NCBI GenBank assembly: GCA_000380225.1
Contig: KB904821.1
Location: 1,602,830-1,666,829, forward strand
Source: a filamentous cyanobacterium ESFC-1
Lineage (GTDB): Bacteria > Cyanobacteriota > Cyanobacteriia > Cyanobacteriales > Spirulinaceae
DNA: 64,000 nucleotides
Direction of reading: 5' to 3'
The notes below the pieces were generated by a model. That model had not been told where the DNA came from. It did no database searches and saw only the letters and a list, made by a program, of their open reading frames with translations. A program made the position numbers and the translations under genes. Position 1 is the first letter of the stretch. The number at the start of each line of letters is the position of its first letter. This document shows, one piece after another, positions 34,961-42,521 of this stretch.

Positions 34961-35800
34961 ATGACTTCTGCGATTTTGGTTGTTGGTGCGAGTGGTAATG
35001 TTGGCCGAGAGGTCTGTGCGTTTTTAGAGGTGGCAGGAGTGGCTTATCTCAAAACCACACGCCATCACAATCAAGTTGCTTCAGACACCCGATTTTTAGA
35101 TTTTTATGCCCCTGAGAGTTTTGCCGCAGCATTCAAGGGTATTCAAACTCTATTTTTCGTTAGACCCCCAGCCATTAGCCAAGTCGAACGCTATATCCAG
35201 CCTTTTCTAGCCACAGCCGGGGAAAGCGGGGTTGAACAAGTTATTTTCTTATCGGTGATTGGTGTTGAAAATTTGCCTTTTATTCCCCATGCCAAGATTG
35301 AAAATTTAATTATAGAAATGGGATTTCGCTACTCTTTTTTGAGGGCGAGTTTCTTTATGCAAAATTTCTCAAGCCAACATCGAGCCGAAATCCAACAAGA
35401 TAATCGCATTTATATTCCGGCAGGAAAAGCTCGGGTTAGCTTTATTGATGTTCAAGATATTGGTGCAGTGGCGGCGCGATTATTAAGGGATTTCCCCGCA
35501 GAAAATACCCAATTGGACTTGACTGGCCCTGAGTCTTTAAATTTTCAAGAAATTGCCAAGATATTTACCGAGATACTCGGTAGAAGAATTGATTATGTTA
35601 GCCCGAATTGGATTTCCTTTTTTCTGTATCGTCAGCAGTTGGGGGATGCTGTGGCTCAGATTTTGGTCATGATTATGCTTTATACCATTACGCGATTTGG
35701 TAATGCCGAGACAGTGAGCTTTGAAGTGGAAAAAATAGGCGATCGCGCCCCTCGGAATTTTCGGGATTATGTAGAGCAAAATCAAGAACTTTGGCGCTAA
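34961..35800 (+). CDS. NmrA-like NAD(P)-binding SDR family protein
   Basis: A 279-residue atypical short-chain dehydrogenase. The dinucleotide motif is ILVVGASGNVGREVCAFL at the N-terminus. VEQVIFLSVIGVENLPFIPH and LRASFFMQNFSSQ match the NmrA/azoreductase-like branch, in which the Tyr of classical SDRs is often missing. Members are quinone or NADPH-sensing reductases. Substrate unknown. The promoter is probably within or at the edge of the mini-element 25 bp upstream. A strong bidirectional hairpin follows the stop. Confidence 0.88.
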   Translation: MTSAILVVGASGNVGREVCAFLEVAGVAYLKTTRHHNQVASDTRFLDFYAPESFAAAFKGIQTLFFVRPPAISQVERYIQPFLATAGESGVEQVIFLSVIGVENLPFIPHAKIENLIIEMGFRYSFLRASFFMQNFSSQHRAEIQQDNRIYIPAGKARVSFIDVQDIGAVAARLLRDFPAENTQLDLTGPESLNFQEIAKIFTEILGRRIDYVSPNWISFFLYRQQLGDAVAQILVMIMLYTITRFGNAETVSFEVEKIGDRAPRNFRDYVEQNQELWR

Positions 35801-35801
35801 A

Positions 35802-35832
35802 AAACCCCGATTTTACAACAAAACCGGGGTTT
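35802..35832. terminator. bidirectional AAACCCCG hairpin
   Basis: AAACCCCG at 35802-35809 pairs with CGGGGTTT at 35825-35832 between two convergent genes, with A/T runs on the outer sides. Confidence 0.7.
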
Positions 35833-35840
35833 GAGCGCAA

Positions 35841-36485
35841 CTATTCAGGCAGAACATCTTTAAGGGCCGATCGCGCCGCGAGATGATTACGGGTTGAGGT
35901 TAAAATCTCCGATTCCCGTTGCAATCTTTCTACCGTATCTTGCATTTCCAGCAGGCTTTGTTGTTCGCTGGCCACGCCGTAGAGGTTACTGGCGACCCAG
36001 TAGGAAAGTTCGGTGGGAAGGCTGGGTAAATCGTCGGGAAGTTCGATGCGTTGGTCTGTGAGCTTGGCCGACAGGTGAACCACATCTTCGAGAAGTTGCT
36101 TGACTTCGCTACCCAGGGGTCGTAAATCGTCGGCGGTGGGTTTGTCTTCGATCCACTCGACGAGGCCGACGCGATAGGGTTTTTCCCGCACCGTATCCAG
36201 CACCCGAAACCGTTGTTGGCCAAGGGTTAATACTTTCATGCGGTCATCGGGAAGGCGCTGGTAGTGAATGACCTCCGCACAACAACCCACCGGGGCCACT
36301 TCCCGTTGCGTGGGGTCAAACATCAAAACCCCAAAGCGGCGATCGCTTTCAAGGATGGTGTTCATCAGAATGCGATAGCGAAATTCAAAGATATGCAACG
36401 GCAGAGGACGACCGGGAAATAATACAACATCGGGTAAGGGAAATAAGGGCAATTCTCTGACAGCGAGGGAGGGTAAAGAAGCCAT
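35841..36485 (-). CDS. LON peptidase substrate-binding domain protein
   Basis: About 214 residues with the Lon N-terminal (PUA-like) domain but no ATPase or protease part. Landmarks are RELPLFPLPDVVLFPGRPLP, LHIFEFRYRIL, FGVLMFDP and GLVEWIEDKP. Such stand-alone proteins are usual in cyanobacteria and plastids; their role is unclear. The C-terminal half is helical. The open frame runs upstream to 36566, but the added residues are not conserved and the ATG at 36485 (MASLPSLAVREL) fits the family start. Convergent with the NmrA-like gene. Confidence 0.88.
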   Translation of the reverse strand: MASLPSLAVRELPLFPLPDVVLFPGRPLPLHIFEFRYRILMNTILESDRRFGVLMFDPTQREVAPVGCCAEVIHYQRLPDDRMKVLTLGQQRFRVLDTVREKPYRVGLVEWIEDKPTADDLRPLGSEVKQLLEDVVHLSAKLTDQRIELPDDLPSLPTELSYWVASNLYGVASEQQSLLEMQDTVERLQRESEILTSTRNHLAARSALKDVLPE

Positions 36486-36575
36486 TATGCTTGAGTCTCT
36501 AGGCAAGGTCTTTCTGTTCTTACTGTAACGAATTCTGACAAAATCAGGGGGGGAAATTTCAGTCATCAGCCTCTA

Positions 36576-36765
36576 AGGGGCTCCTCGGCAATCGGCAATC
36601 GGCAGTCGGGGGGGAGTGGGGATTTTGCCCCAGAAAGTGAGTCAGAAACTTCTTGCTAGAGGGCAGACTCTAGAAAAGGCTCAACACTAGACTATACTAG
36701 GGTTTCAGCGTCAAAAAGTAAAATTAACGTTTCAAAGAGAGTCATCAGTTATCAGTTATCAGTTT
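36576..36765 (+). repeat. ~150-bp dispersed repeat, copy C
   Basis: GGGGCTCCTCGGCAATCGGC ... CAGAAAGTGAGTCAGAAACT ... GGCAGACTCTAGAAAAGGCT ... TTTCAAAGAGAGTCATCAGT. It is the longest of the three copies, with ATCAGTTATCAGTT at its right end as in copy B. Confidence 0.75.
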
Positions 36766-36789
36766 TGGGGAGGAGTGGGGAGAAATTAC

Positions 36790-36968
36790 CAATGACCAAT
36801 GACCAATGACTAATGACCAATGACCAATGACCAATGACCAATGACCAATGACTAATGACTAATGACCAATGACCAATGACCAATGACCAATGACCAATGA
36901 CTAATGACCAATGACCAATGACCAATGACCAATGACCAATGACCAATGACTAATGACCAACAACAAAG
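36790..36968. repeat. heptamer tandem repeat array (ATGACCA/CTAATGA)
   Basis: About 25 units of 7 bp (ACCAATG with ACTAATG variants), the longest array of the class in this window. It lies 130 bp upstream of argZ. Confidence 0.9.
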
Positions 36969-37097
36969 GACTGATACAATAAAAAGTTGCCTTTGCCAAA
37001 AAAATAAGCCGCCGTAATGGTGAATTGAAGCAGGCGGCTCAAAGGCTAGAGTCAAGTTTAGGGTTGTAACCCTGGCGTATTTACTAATTTTTCTATT

Positions 37098-39212
37098 ATG
37101 TCCGAATCGATTCGTTTCCTCATGTGTCCTCCCGACCACTATGATGTGGATTATGTGATTAATCCGTGGATGGAAGGGAATATTCACAAATCTTCTCGCG
37201 ATCGCGCCGTAGAACAGTGGCAAAAACTGTATTACACTCTCAAAGACCACGCGATCGTAGAATTGGTCGAACCCGCTAAGGGTTGGCCAGATATGGTCTT
37301 TACGGCCAATGCGGGCTTACTCCTAGATAAAACCGTGGTATTGAGTCGCTTCATGCACCCAGAACGTCAAGGAGAAGAACCCCATTTCAAAGCTTGGTTT
37401 GAGCAACAAGGCTACACGGTTCACGAACTCCCCCAAGATTTGCCCTTTGAAGGGGCAGGTGACGCACTGCTTGACCGGGAAGGCCGTTGGTTGTGGGCGG
37501 GTTATGGCTTCCGTTCGGAACTGGATTCTCATCCTTATATTGCCAAATGGCTTGATATTGAAGTTTTATCGTTGCGTTTAATCGATAATCGCTTTTATCA
37601 CCTCGATACTTGCTTCTGTCCCCTCAGTGGCGGTTATTTACTGTATTATCCGGGGGCGTTTGATGCTTACTCGAATCATCTGATCGAAGGTCGCGTCCCG
37701 GCACATAAACGGATCGCGATCGCCGAAGCCGATGCGGTTAATTTCGCTTGTAATTCGGTGAATATTAACTCGGTGGTGGTGATGAACAAAGCCAGCAAAG
37801 ACCTGAAGCAGCGCATGACTGAGGTGGGCTTCCAAGTGATTGAAACCCCCCTCACCGAATTTCTCAAAGCAGGTGGGGCGGCTAAATGCTTGACCCTACG
37901 CACCACTGAACCCGTCCTCGAAGATGTCCACGCCAACGAACCCATCGAAAGCCGTACCATTCGGATGCAAGGTCACTTGCTCGATGCGGGGATTATGAAT
38001 CGCGCCCTCGATTTAGTGGTGGACAATGGCGGCAGTTTCAAGGTGTTGAACTTCGACCTGGGAACAGAACGTCAAAGTACCTCTTGCGCGGATGTGAAGG
38101 TGTCTGCCCCCTCCCATGAGGTGATGGAAGACATTATGAGTCAGTTGATTGACTTAGGGGCTGTAGACCGTCCCCAGGACGAGCGAGACGCGCTGTTAGA
38201 GGCGGTGATCCAAGGGGGAGTCGCCCCGGATGATTTCTATGTCACGACCATCTATCCGACGGAGGTGCGGATTGATGGGGAGTGGGTGCGCGTCCAGAAA
38301 CAACGGATGGATGGCGCGATCGCGATTACCCGAACCGGAGATAATATTATCGCTCAGTGTAAGCTGTTGCGGGATTTAGAAGTCGCAGAAGAAGTGGTGG
38401 TGGGGGTCGAGGGGATTCGCACCGTCCGCAAACAAGATTCTCGCGAAAAACGCAACAAGTCCCAAGAGTTTAGCTTTATGGGAGCCGGGGTTTCGAGCGA
38501 GCGCCGGGTAGAGTTAGTGGTTGAGCAAATTGCCTGGGAGTTGCGCCAAATTCGCGATCGCGGCGGTAAAGTTGCTGTAACCGCAGGCCCCGTGGTGATT
38601 CACACTGGGGGCAGTTCTCATTTGTCTTGGTTGATTCGCGAGGGCTATGTCCAAGCCTTACTCGGTGGGAACGCGATCGCGGTTCACGACATCGAACAAT
38701 CCCTCATGGGAACGTCTCTCGGTGTGGATATGAGCAAAGGGGTTCCCGTCCAAGGGGGCCATCGTCATCACCTCAAAGTGATCAACGCCATTCGCCGTCA
38801 CGGTAACATTGCCAAAGCGGTTGAAGCGGGTATTCTTACCAAAGGCGTAATGTACGAATGCGTCCAGCAAAACGTTCCTTTCTGTTTAGCGGGTTCGATT
38901 CGCGATGACGGCCCCTTACCCGATACCAAAATGGACTTAATCGACGCTCAAACTGAGTATTCTCGCCTCATTGAAGGCACAGACATGATTTTGATGCTGT
39001 CTACTATGCTGCATTCGATTGGGGTGGGTAATATGACCCCGGCTGGCGTAAAAATGGTTTGTGTTGATATTAACCCGGCGGTAGTGACGAAACTGAGCGA
39101 TCGCGGCTCGGTTGAGTCTGTGGGTGTTGTAACCGATGTGGGCTTATTCTTGAGCTTACTGGTACGACAACTCGAAAAACTCACCAGTCCGATTGGCGTA
39201 ACAACGATTTAA
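37098..39212 (+). CDS. argZ: arginine dihydrolase / ornithine cyclodeaminase ArgZ (AgrE)
   Basis: A 704-residue bifunctional enzyme of the cyanobacterial ornithine-ammonia cycle. The N-terminal amidinotransferase-fold part (about 1-285) hydrolyses arginine to ornithine, CO2 and two NH3. It shows PWMEGNIHKSSRDRAVEQW, GWPDMVFTANAGLLLD, the HLDTCFCPL His and GGAAKCLTLRT with the catalytic Cys. The C-terminal TIGR00300-type part (about 285-704) is the ornithine cyclodeaminase-like domain giving proline; it holds AGPVVIHTGGSSHLSWLI and YVQALLGGNAIAVHDIE. This enzyme lets cells use arginine and cyanophycin nitrogen. A perfect bidirectional hairpin follows. Confidence 0.95.
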   Translation: MSESIRFLMCPPDHYDVDYVINPWMEGNIHKSSRDRAVEQWQKLYYTLKDHAIVELVEPAKGWPDMVFTANAGLLLDKTVVLSRFMHPERQGEEPHFKAWFEQQGYTVHELPQDLPFEGAGDALLDREGRWLWAGYGFRSELDSHPYIAKWLDIEVLSLRLIDNRFYHLDTCFCPLSGGYLLYYPGAFDAYSNHLIEGRVPAHKRIAIAEADAVNFACNSVNINSVVVMNKASKDLKQRMTEVGFQVIETPLTEFLKAGGAAKCLTLRTTEPVLEDVHANEPIESRTIRMQGHLLDAGIMNRALDLVVDNGGSFKVLNFDLGTERQSTSCADVKVSAPSHEVMEDIMSQLIDLGAVDRPQDERDALLEAVIQGGVAPDDFYVTTIYPTEVRIDGEWVRVQKQRMDGAIAITRTGDNIIAQCKLLRDLEVAEEVVVGVEGIRTVRKQDSREKRNKSQEFSFMGAGVSSERRVELVVEQIAWELRQIRDRGGKVAVTAGPVVIHTGGSSHLSWLIREGYVQALLGGNAIAVHDIEQSLMGTSLGVDMSKGVPVQGGHRHHLKVINAIRRHGNIAKAVEAGILTKGVMYECVQQNVPFCLAGSIRDDGPLPDTKMDLIDAQTEYSRLIEGTDMILMLSTMLHSIGVGNMTPAGVKMVCVDINPAVVTKLSDRGSVESVGVVTDVGLFLSLLVRQLEKLTSPIGVTTI

Positions 39213-39223
39213 TTTCTGAACTC

Positions 39224-39256
39224 AAAACCCCGGTTTATACCAACAACCGGGGTTTT
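39224..39256. terminator. bidirectional AAAACCCCGGTT hairpin
   Basis: AAAACCCCGGTT at 39224-39235 and AACCGGGGTTTT at 39245-39256 form a perfect 12-bp stem between the convergent argZ and kaiC genes. Confidence 0.8.
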
Positions 39257-39268
39257 AAAACACTTGGT

Positions 39269-40831
39269 TCATTCCTCTTTGGTTTTATCTTTCACGCCGC
39301 GAACAATACGAGACAACTCGGATTTTTCATCCACAGAAATGCGTGTGGGGGAACCGCTAATAATCCGTTCGTAGTTGCGAAACGAATCTCTAATCATCGG
39401 GCCTTCGGGGCTAATGTGATATTCGCGAATGCCTTTATCGTGCCAAGAACCGCGCATTTTAAAGACGTTAATGGCGCGAGACATTTCGCCGCGAATTTCT
39501 ACATATTGCAGCATCAAAATGGTATCGGTAATGGTAGAAATATGGGATTCTGTAATGGAGTTTGACCCCATAAATTGGTCGGTGGTGTTGGTAAAAAAGC
39601 CGGTGATTTCTTCTTGTTTGGCGTATCCGGTTACCCCAATCACAAACTGACGAAAGGCATTATTGGTAACTCCTCTGGCTAAAGCGGAAAGGGAATCAAT
39701 GGCAATGCGAGCAGGTTTAAATTCTTCAATTTCGGATTTAATAATTTGCAAGTGGTCTTCTAATCCTGCCGATTCAGGATAGGAACAAATGACTTTTAAT
39801 AAGCCTTTTTGCTCCATTTGCTCAAAGTTCACCCCCCAAGAATTGGCATTACGGGACAGTTGAGCGCGGGATTCTTCGTAAGCGAATAAAATGGCTCTTT
39901 CCCCTTGTTTACACCCTTCTTTGAGGAAGTTACTGACTAACAAGGTTTTTCCGGTTCCGGTAGCACCTGTAGCTAAAATAATCGAGTCTTTAAAGAAGCC
40001 ACCCCCACACATTTCATCAAGGGTTTTAACGCCAGAAGAAATGCGAACATTGGAGGATTTTTGGGTAAGGCGCATCGCTCCCAAGGGAAAGATATTAATA
40101 CCGTCGTTGGTAATGGTAAACGGGTACTCGCCTTTCATGTGGGTTGTGCCGCGCAGTTTTAAGATTTCGATGGTTCTGCGCCGTCGTTCGCCGTCAAGGG
40201 CGTTACGGAGGATAATAACGTTATCTGAGACAAATTCTTCGACTCCATAACGGGCAACGGGGCCGTATTCTTCGACGCGCTCGGTGGTCATTACGGAGGT
40301 AACGCCAATTTGTTTGAGACGAGCCACTAAACGGAAGATTTCACGACGGACAACGGAGGCTCCTTCGTATTGTTGAAAAATGGCGGTAACAGAGTCAATG
40401 GAAACGCGCTTGGCTTTATATTTACGAATGGCATATTGGATGCGTTCTATTAGGGCTGATAAGTCAAAATTTCCGACGACTTCTTGACCTTCGGGGTCGG
40501 GAGATGCGTCTAAGATAAAGAGTTTGCCTTCGTCAATTAAGTTTTGTAAGTCCCAGCCAAAACTATAGGCATTAGTAATAATATCTTGGGGAGATTCTTC
40601 AAAGGTGACGAAAATACCCGGATCGCCAAAATCGTGAATGCCGTTATAAAGAAATTGAACGGCAAGGAGGGTTTTTCCGGTTCCTGAAGTGCCACTGGCT
40701 AGAGTGGTGCGACCAATGGGCATTCCCCCGTGGCTAATTTCATCAAACCCTTCGATCAGCGTCCGAACTTTGCGGACTCCTTTCATAGAAAGTTCGGTGG
40801 TTGGCGATTCTGATTGATTGGTTTGACTCAT
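39269..40831 (-). CDS. kaiC: circadian clock protein KaiC
   Basis: A 520-residue double-RecA protein, the central clock ATPase, autokinase and autophosphatase. The CI Walker A is GTSGTGKT (residues 47-54) with the catalytic Glu pair in TFEESPQD. The CII Walker A is GATGTGKT. The phosphorylation pair Ser-Thr is in ITESHISTITDT (near 432-433), and the following LQYVEIRGEMSRAINVFKMR is nearly invariant. It forms a hexamer that cycles phosphorylation over 24 h under KaiA and KaiB. It is the third gene of kaiABC, 50 bp after kaiB. The length matches the family (519 in Synechococcus). Confidence 0.99.
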   Translation of the reverse strand: MSQTNQSESPTTELSMKGVRKVRTLIEGFDEISHGGMPIGRTTLASGTSGTGKTLLAVQFLYNGIHDFGDPGIFVTFEESPQDIITNAYSFGWDLQNLIDEGKLFILDASPDPEGQEVVGNFDLSALIERIQYAIRKYKAKRVSIDSVTAIFQQYEGASVVRREIFRLVARLKQIGVTSVMTTERVEEYGPVARYGVEEFVSDNVIILRNALDGERRRRTIEILKLRGTTHMKGEYPFTITNDGINIFPLGAMRLTQKSSNVRISSGVKTLDEMCGGGFFKDSIILATGATGTGKTLLVSNFLKEGCKQGERAILFAYEESRAQLSRNANSWGVNFEQMEQKGLLKVICSYPESAGLEDHLQIIKSEIEEFKPARIAIDSLSALARGVTNNAFRQFVIGVTGYAKQEEITGFFTNTTDQFMGSNSITESHISTITDTILMLQYVEIRGEMSRAINVFKMRGSWHDKGIREYHISPEGPMIRDSFRNYERIISGSPTRISVDEKSELSRIVRGVKDKTKEE

Positions 40832-40881
40832 GGAAGTTTTATTAAAACGGAATTTAAATATTGAATTCGCAACATATTATA

Positions 40882-41184
40882 TTACATTTCTTCTATTTCT
40901 TCATAGAGTAGGTCTAAACCAATTAAAACTTTTTCGCGATCGGATAAATCGCCAATAATTTTACGAACGGGGGGAGGTAATACTTTGGATAAAGTTGGTG
41001 TTGCTAATATTTTGTCTTCTTCGGCGAGTTGAGGGTTTTTGAGAACGTCAATAACTTTGAGGGCATAGACTCCTTGAAATTCTTGTTCGAGGATATCTTT
41101 GAGAGTTTTTAAGGCTCTGGCCGAGTTGGGGGTGTTCCCCGCCACATAAAGCTTTAAAACGTAAGTTTTCCGGGACGCACTCAT
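40882..41184 (-). CDS. kaiB: circadian clock protein KaiB
   Basis: A 100-residue fold-switching clock protein. The core ([20 protein letters not shown] and [20 protein letters not shown]) is almost identical to known KaiB. KaiB binds phosphorylated KaiC, sequesters KaiA and so drives dephosphorylation. The frame also opens at a TTG at 41199, but GGAG nine bases before the ATG at 41184 and the family start MSASRKTY decide for 41184. The tail is acidic (LYEEIEEM). It lies 52 bp after kaiA. Confidence 0.98.
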   Translation of the reverse strand: MSASRKTYVLKLYVAGNTPNSARALKTLKDILEQEFQGVYALKVIDVLKNPQLAEEDKILATPTLSKVLPPPVRKIIGDLSDREKVLIGLDLLYEEIEEM

Positions 41185-41236
41185 TAATGTTTGCTCCAAT
41201 CAGCGAATCTAAAAGAGGGTAAAGAAGATAGTTCGA

Positions 41237-42145
41237 TCAAGGGGAATATCTGTCGAGGAGTAGGTCTTCTCTGGGGATTGAGCGACGATACATTTCGCAT
41301 AAGTGGGCAATAATATCAATTAGGGCTAAACGATAATCGAGTAATATTTCTTCACTGCGCCCTTCGAGTTTGAGTTGTTGTGAAAAATCATCAATCAGTT
41401 CCATGTGAATTTCTAATATTTGGGAAACAGAAATATCAGCGAAAAAAGCGCGGTTTACAAATTGATCGATTAAAGGATTGATGTTTTCGTTTTCGGCGAA
41501 GTAACTGAGAATGATGTCTCGGTATTCTTGGCTGAGGTTGTCAAAAAGTTTTTGTTGGTCTTGGCGGGATAAATGGCGAAAGAAGTCTTGGGGATTTCTT
41601 TTGTAGTAAACCCCCAGATAACCGAGACGTTCTTTGAGTTTTTCAGAAAGGCGGCGTTGTTGCAGTAATAAGAAATTCGTGTTGTGGGGTTCTTGGTGGG
41701 GATGGGAGGAGTTATTGGTTGGGGGAACCAGTTGGAGAAATTGGGAAATTGCCAGTTCAATGGCTAAAGAGAGTTTTTCGAGGCGATCGCGTTTTTGCCG
41801 GACTTCCCCCGCATGATAATAAAATGATTCGGTAGTATTGTTCGGGGTGTCCTCTTCCGGTTCTAAAATGACGACAGGCAGCAGCAAGCCATCTTGACGA
41901 AGTTCGGCCAAGATTTTGATGAAAGAGGGTTGGGTTTCCAACACTAAACAATCAATTTGCTGTTTTTCTTTAGTAATGATGGTGGCAAGTTCAGCCGGGG
42001 AGGAAATGAGAGTTGTGCTGTAGTTTTGGAGTTCAGTTTGTAGCGTTTCGGCCAAAGATGCTGTTTCAACCCCAACACAGAGGACGAGTTGAGATGTAAA
42101 CGTATTTTGAGAAGCCGGGTCGAGATTGAGGGGATAATCGGACAT
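41237..42145 (-). CDS. kaiA: circadian clock protein KaiA
   Basis: A 302-residue full-length KaiA, first gene of the operon. The N-terminal pseudo-receiver (about 18-140: LVLCVGVETASLAETLQTEL and CLVLETQPSFIKILAELRQD) lacks a phosphorylatable Asp. After a linker rich in Asn/Pro/His comes the C-terminal four-helix KaiC-activating domain (about 165-300: RLGYLGVYYKRNPQDFFRHL and LIDDFSQQLKLEGRSEEILL). It promotes KaiC phosphorylation by holding its A-loops. Full length argues against the shortened KaiA of some filamentous forms. Upstream lies a divergent hybrid kinase. Confidence 0.98.
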   Translation of the reverse strand: MSDYPLNLDPASQNTFTSQLVLCVGVETASLAETLQTELQNYSTTLISSPAELATIITKEKQQIDCLVLETQPSFIKILAELRQDGLLLPVVILEPEEDTPNNTTESFYYHAGEVRQKRDRLEKLSLAIELAISQFLQLVPPTNNSSHPHQEPHNTNFLLLQQRRLSEKLKERLGYLGVYYKRNPQDFFRHLSRQDQQKLFDNLSQEYRDIILSYFAENENINPLIDQFVNRAFFADISVSQILEIHMELIDDFSQQLKLEGRSEEILLDYRLALIDIIAHLCEMYRRSIPREDLLLDRYSP

Positions 42146-42521
42146 TCACCATGTAGGACCAGATCGAACTATCTATTTTTTTCTTTAAATCTTGAGCAAT
42201 ATCTATCGATCCAAGCTTACCATTTATCTGGAGTGTTGGTGTAAGAATACCGATCGCGAGGGCCAACGAGAAGTTCAGCCGAAAGGGTTTGAGGGCTTGC
42301 GGTTCATACCAGAATCGTGCTTGAGTTTGAAGTTTTCGTTGTGATGAAACCCTCCCTTGGAAAAGCTTGGGGATGTCAATAATTGTAAGCTGGCGATCGC
42401 GCCGGATGACTACAGAAGCAATAATAAAGTCGAAAGGAGTCACAATCACAAAGTCTGTTCTGTCGCCTTGATTCCCGGACTCGGGAGAGTTAATGCGATC
42501 GCCTCAATTCATCGCTCGTTC
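42146..42521. other. 376-bp divergent spacer between kaiA and the hybrid kinase
   Basis: Both promoters should lie here. No repeat of the window's families is present, in contrast to most other spacers. The reading frame of the kinase stays open back to 42357, but without a family match. I could not assign -10/-35 boxes with confidence. Confidence 0.4.

Larger units (their letters stand above)
36486..37097. other. 612-bp spacer with two repeat families
   Basis: It contains dispersed repeat copy C (36576-36765) and a long heptamer array (36790-36968). The argZ promoter should lie at 36969-37097. No gene is seen. Confidence 0.6.

Noticed and set aside
36790-36968. Possible CRISPR array
   Set aside because: Unit length is 7 bp with no spacers of 30-40 bp and no cas genes; it is a simple tandem repeat.
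36752-37250. Open frames over the ATGACCA array and antisense to argZ
   Set aside because: They combine repeat translation (VIGHWSL) with antisense of argZ; both explain the frame.
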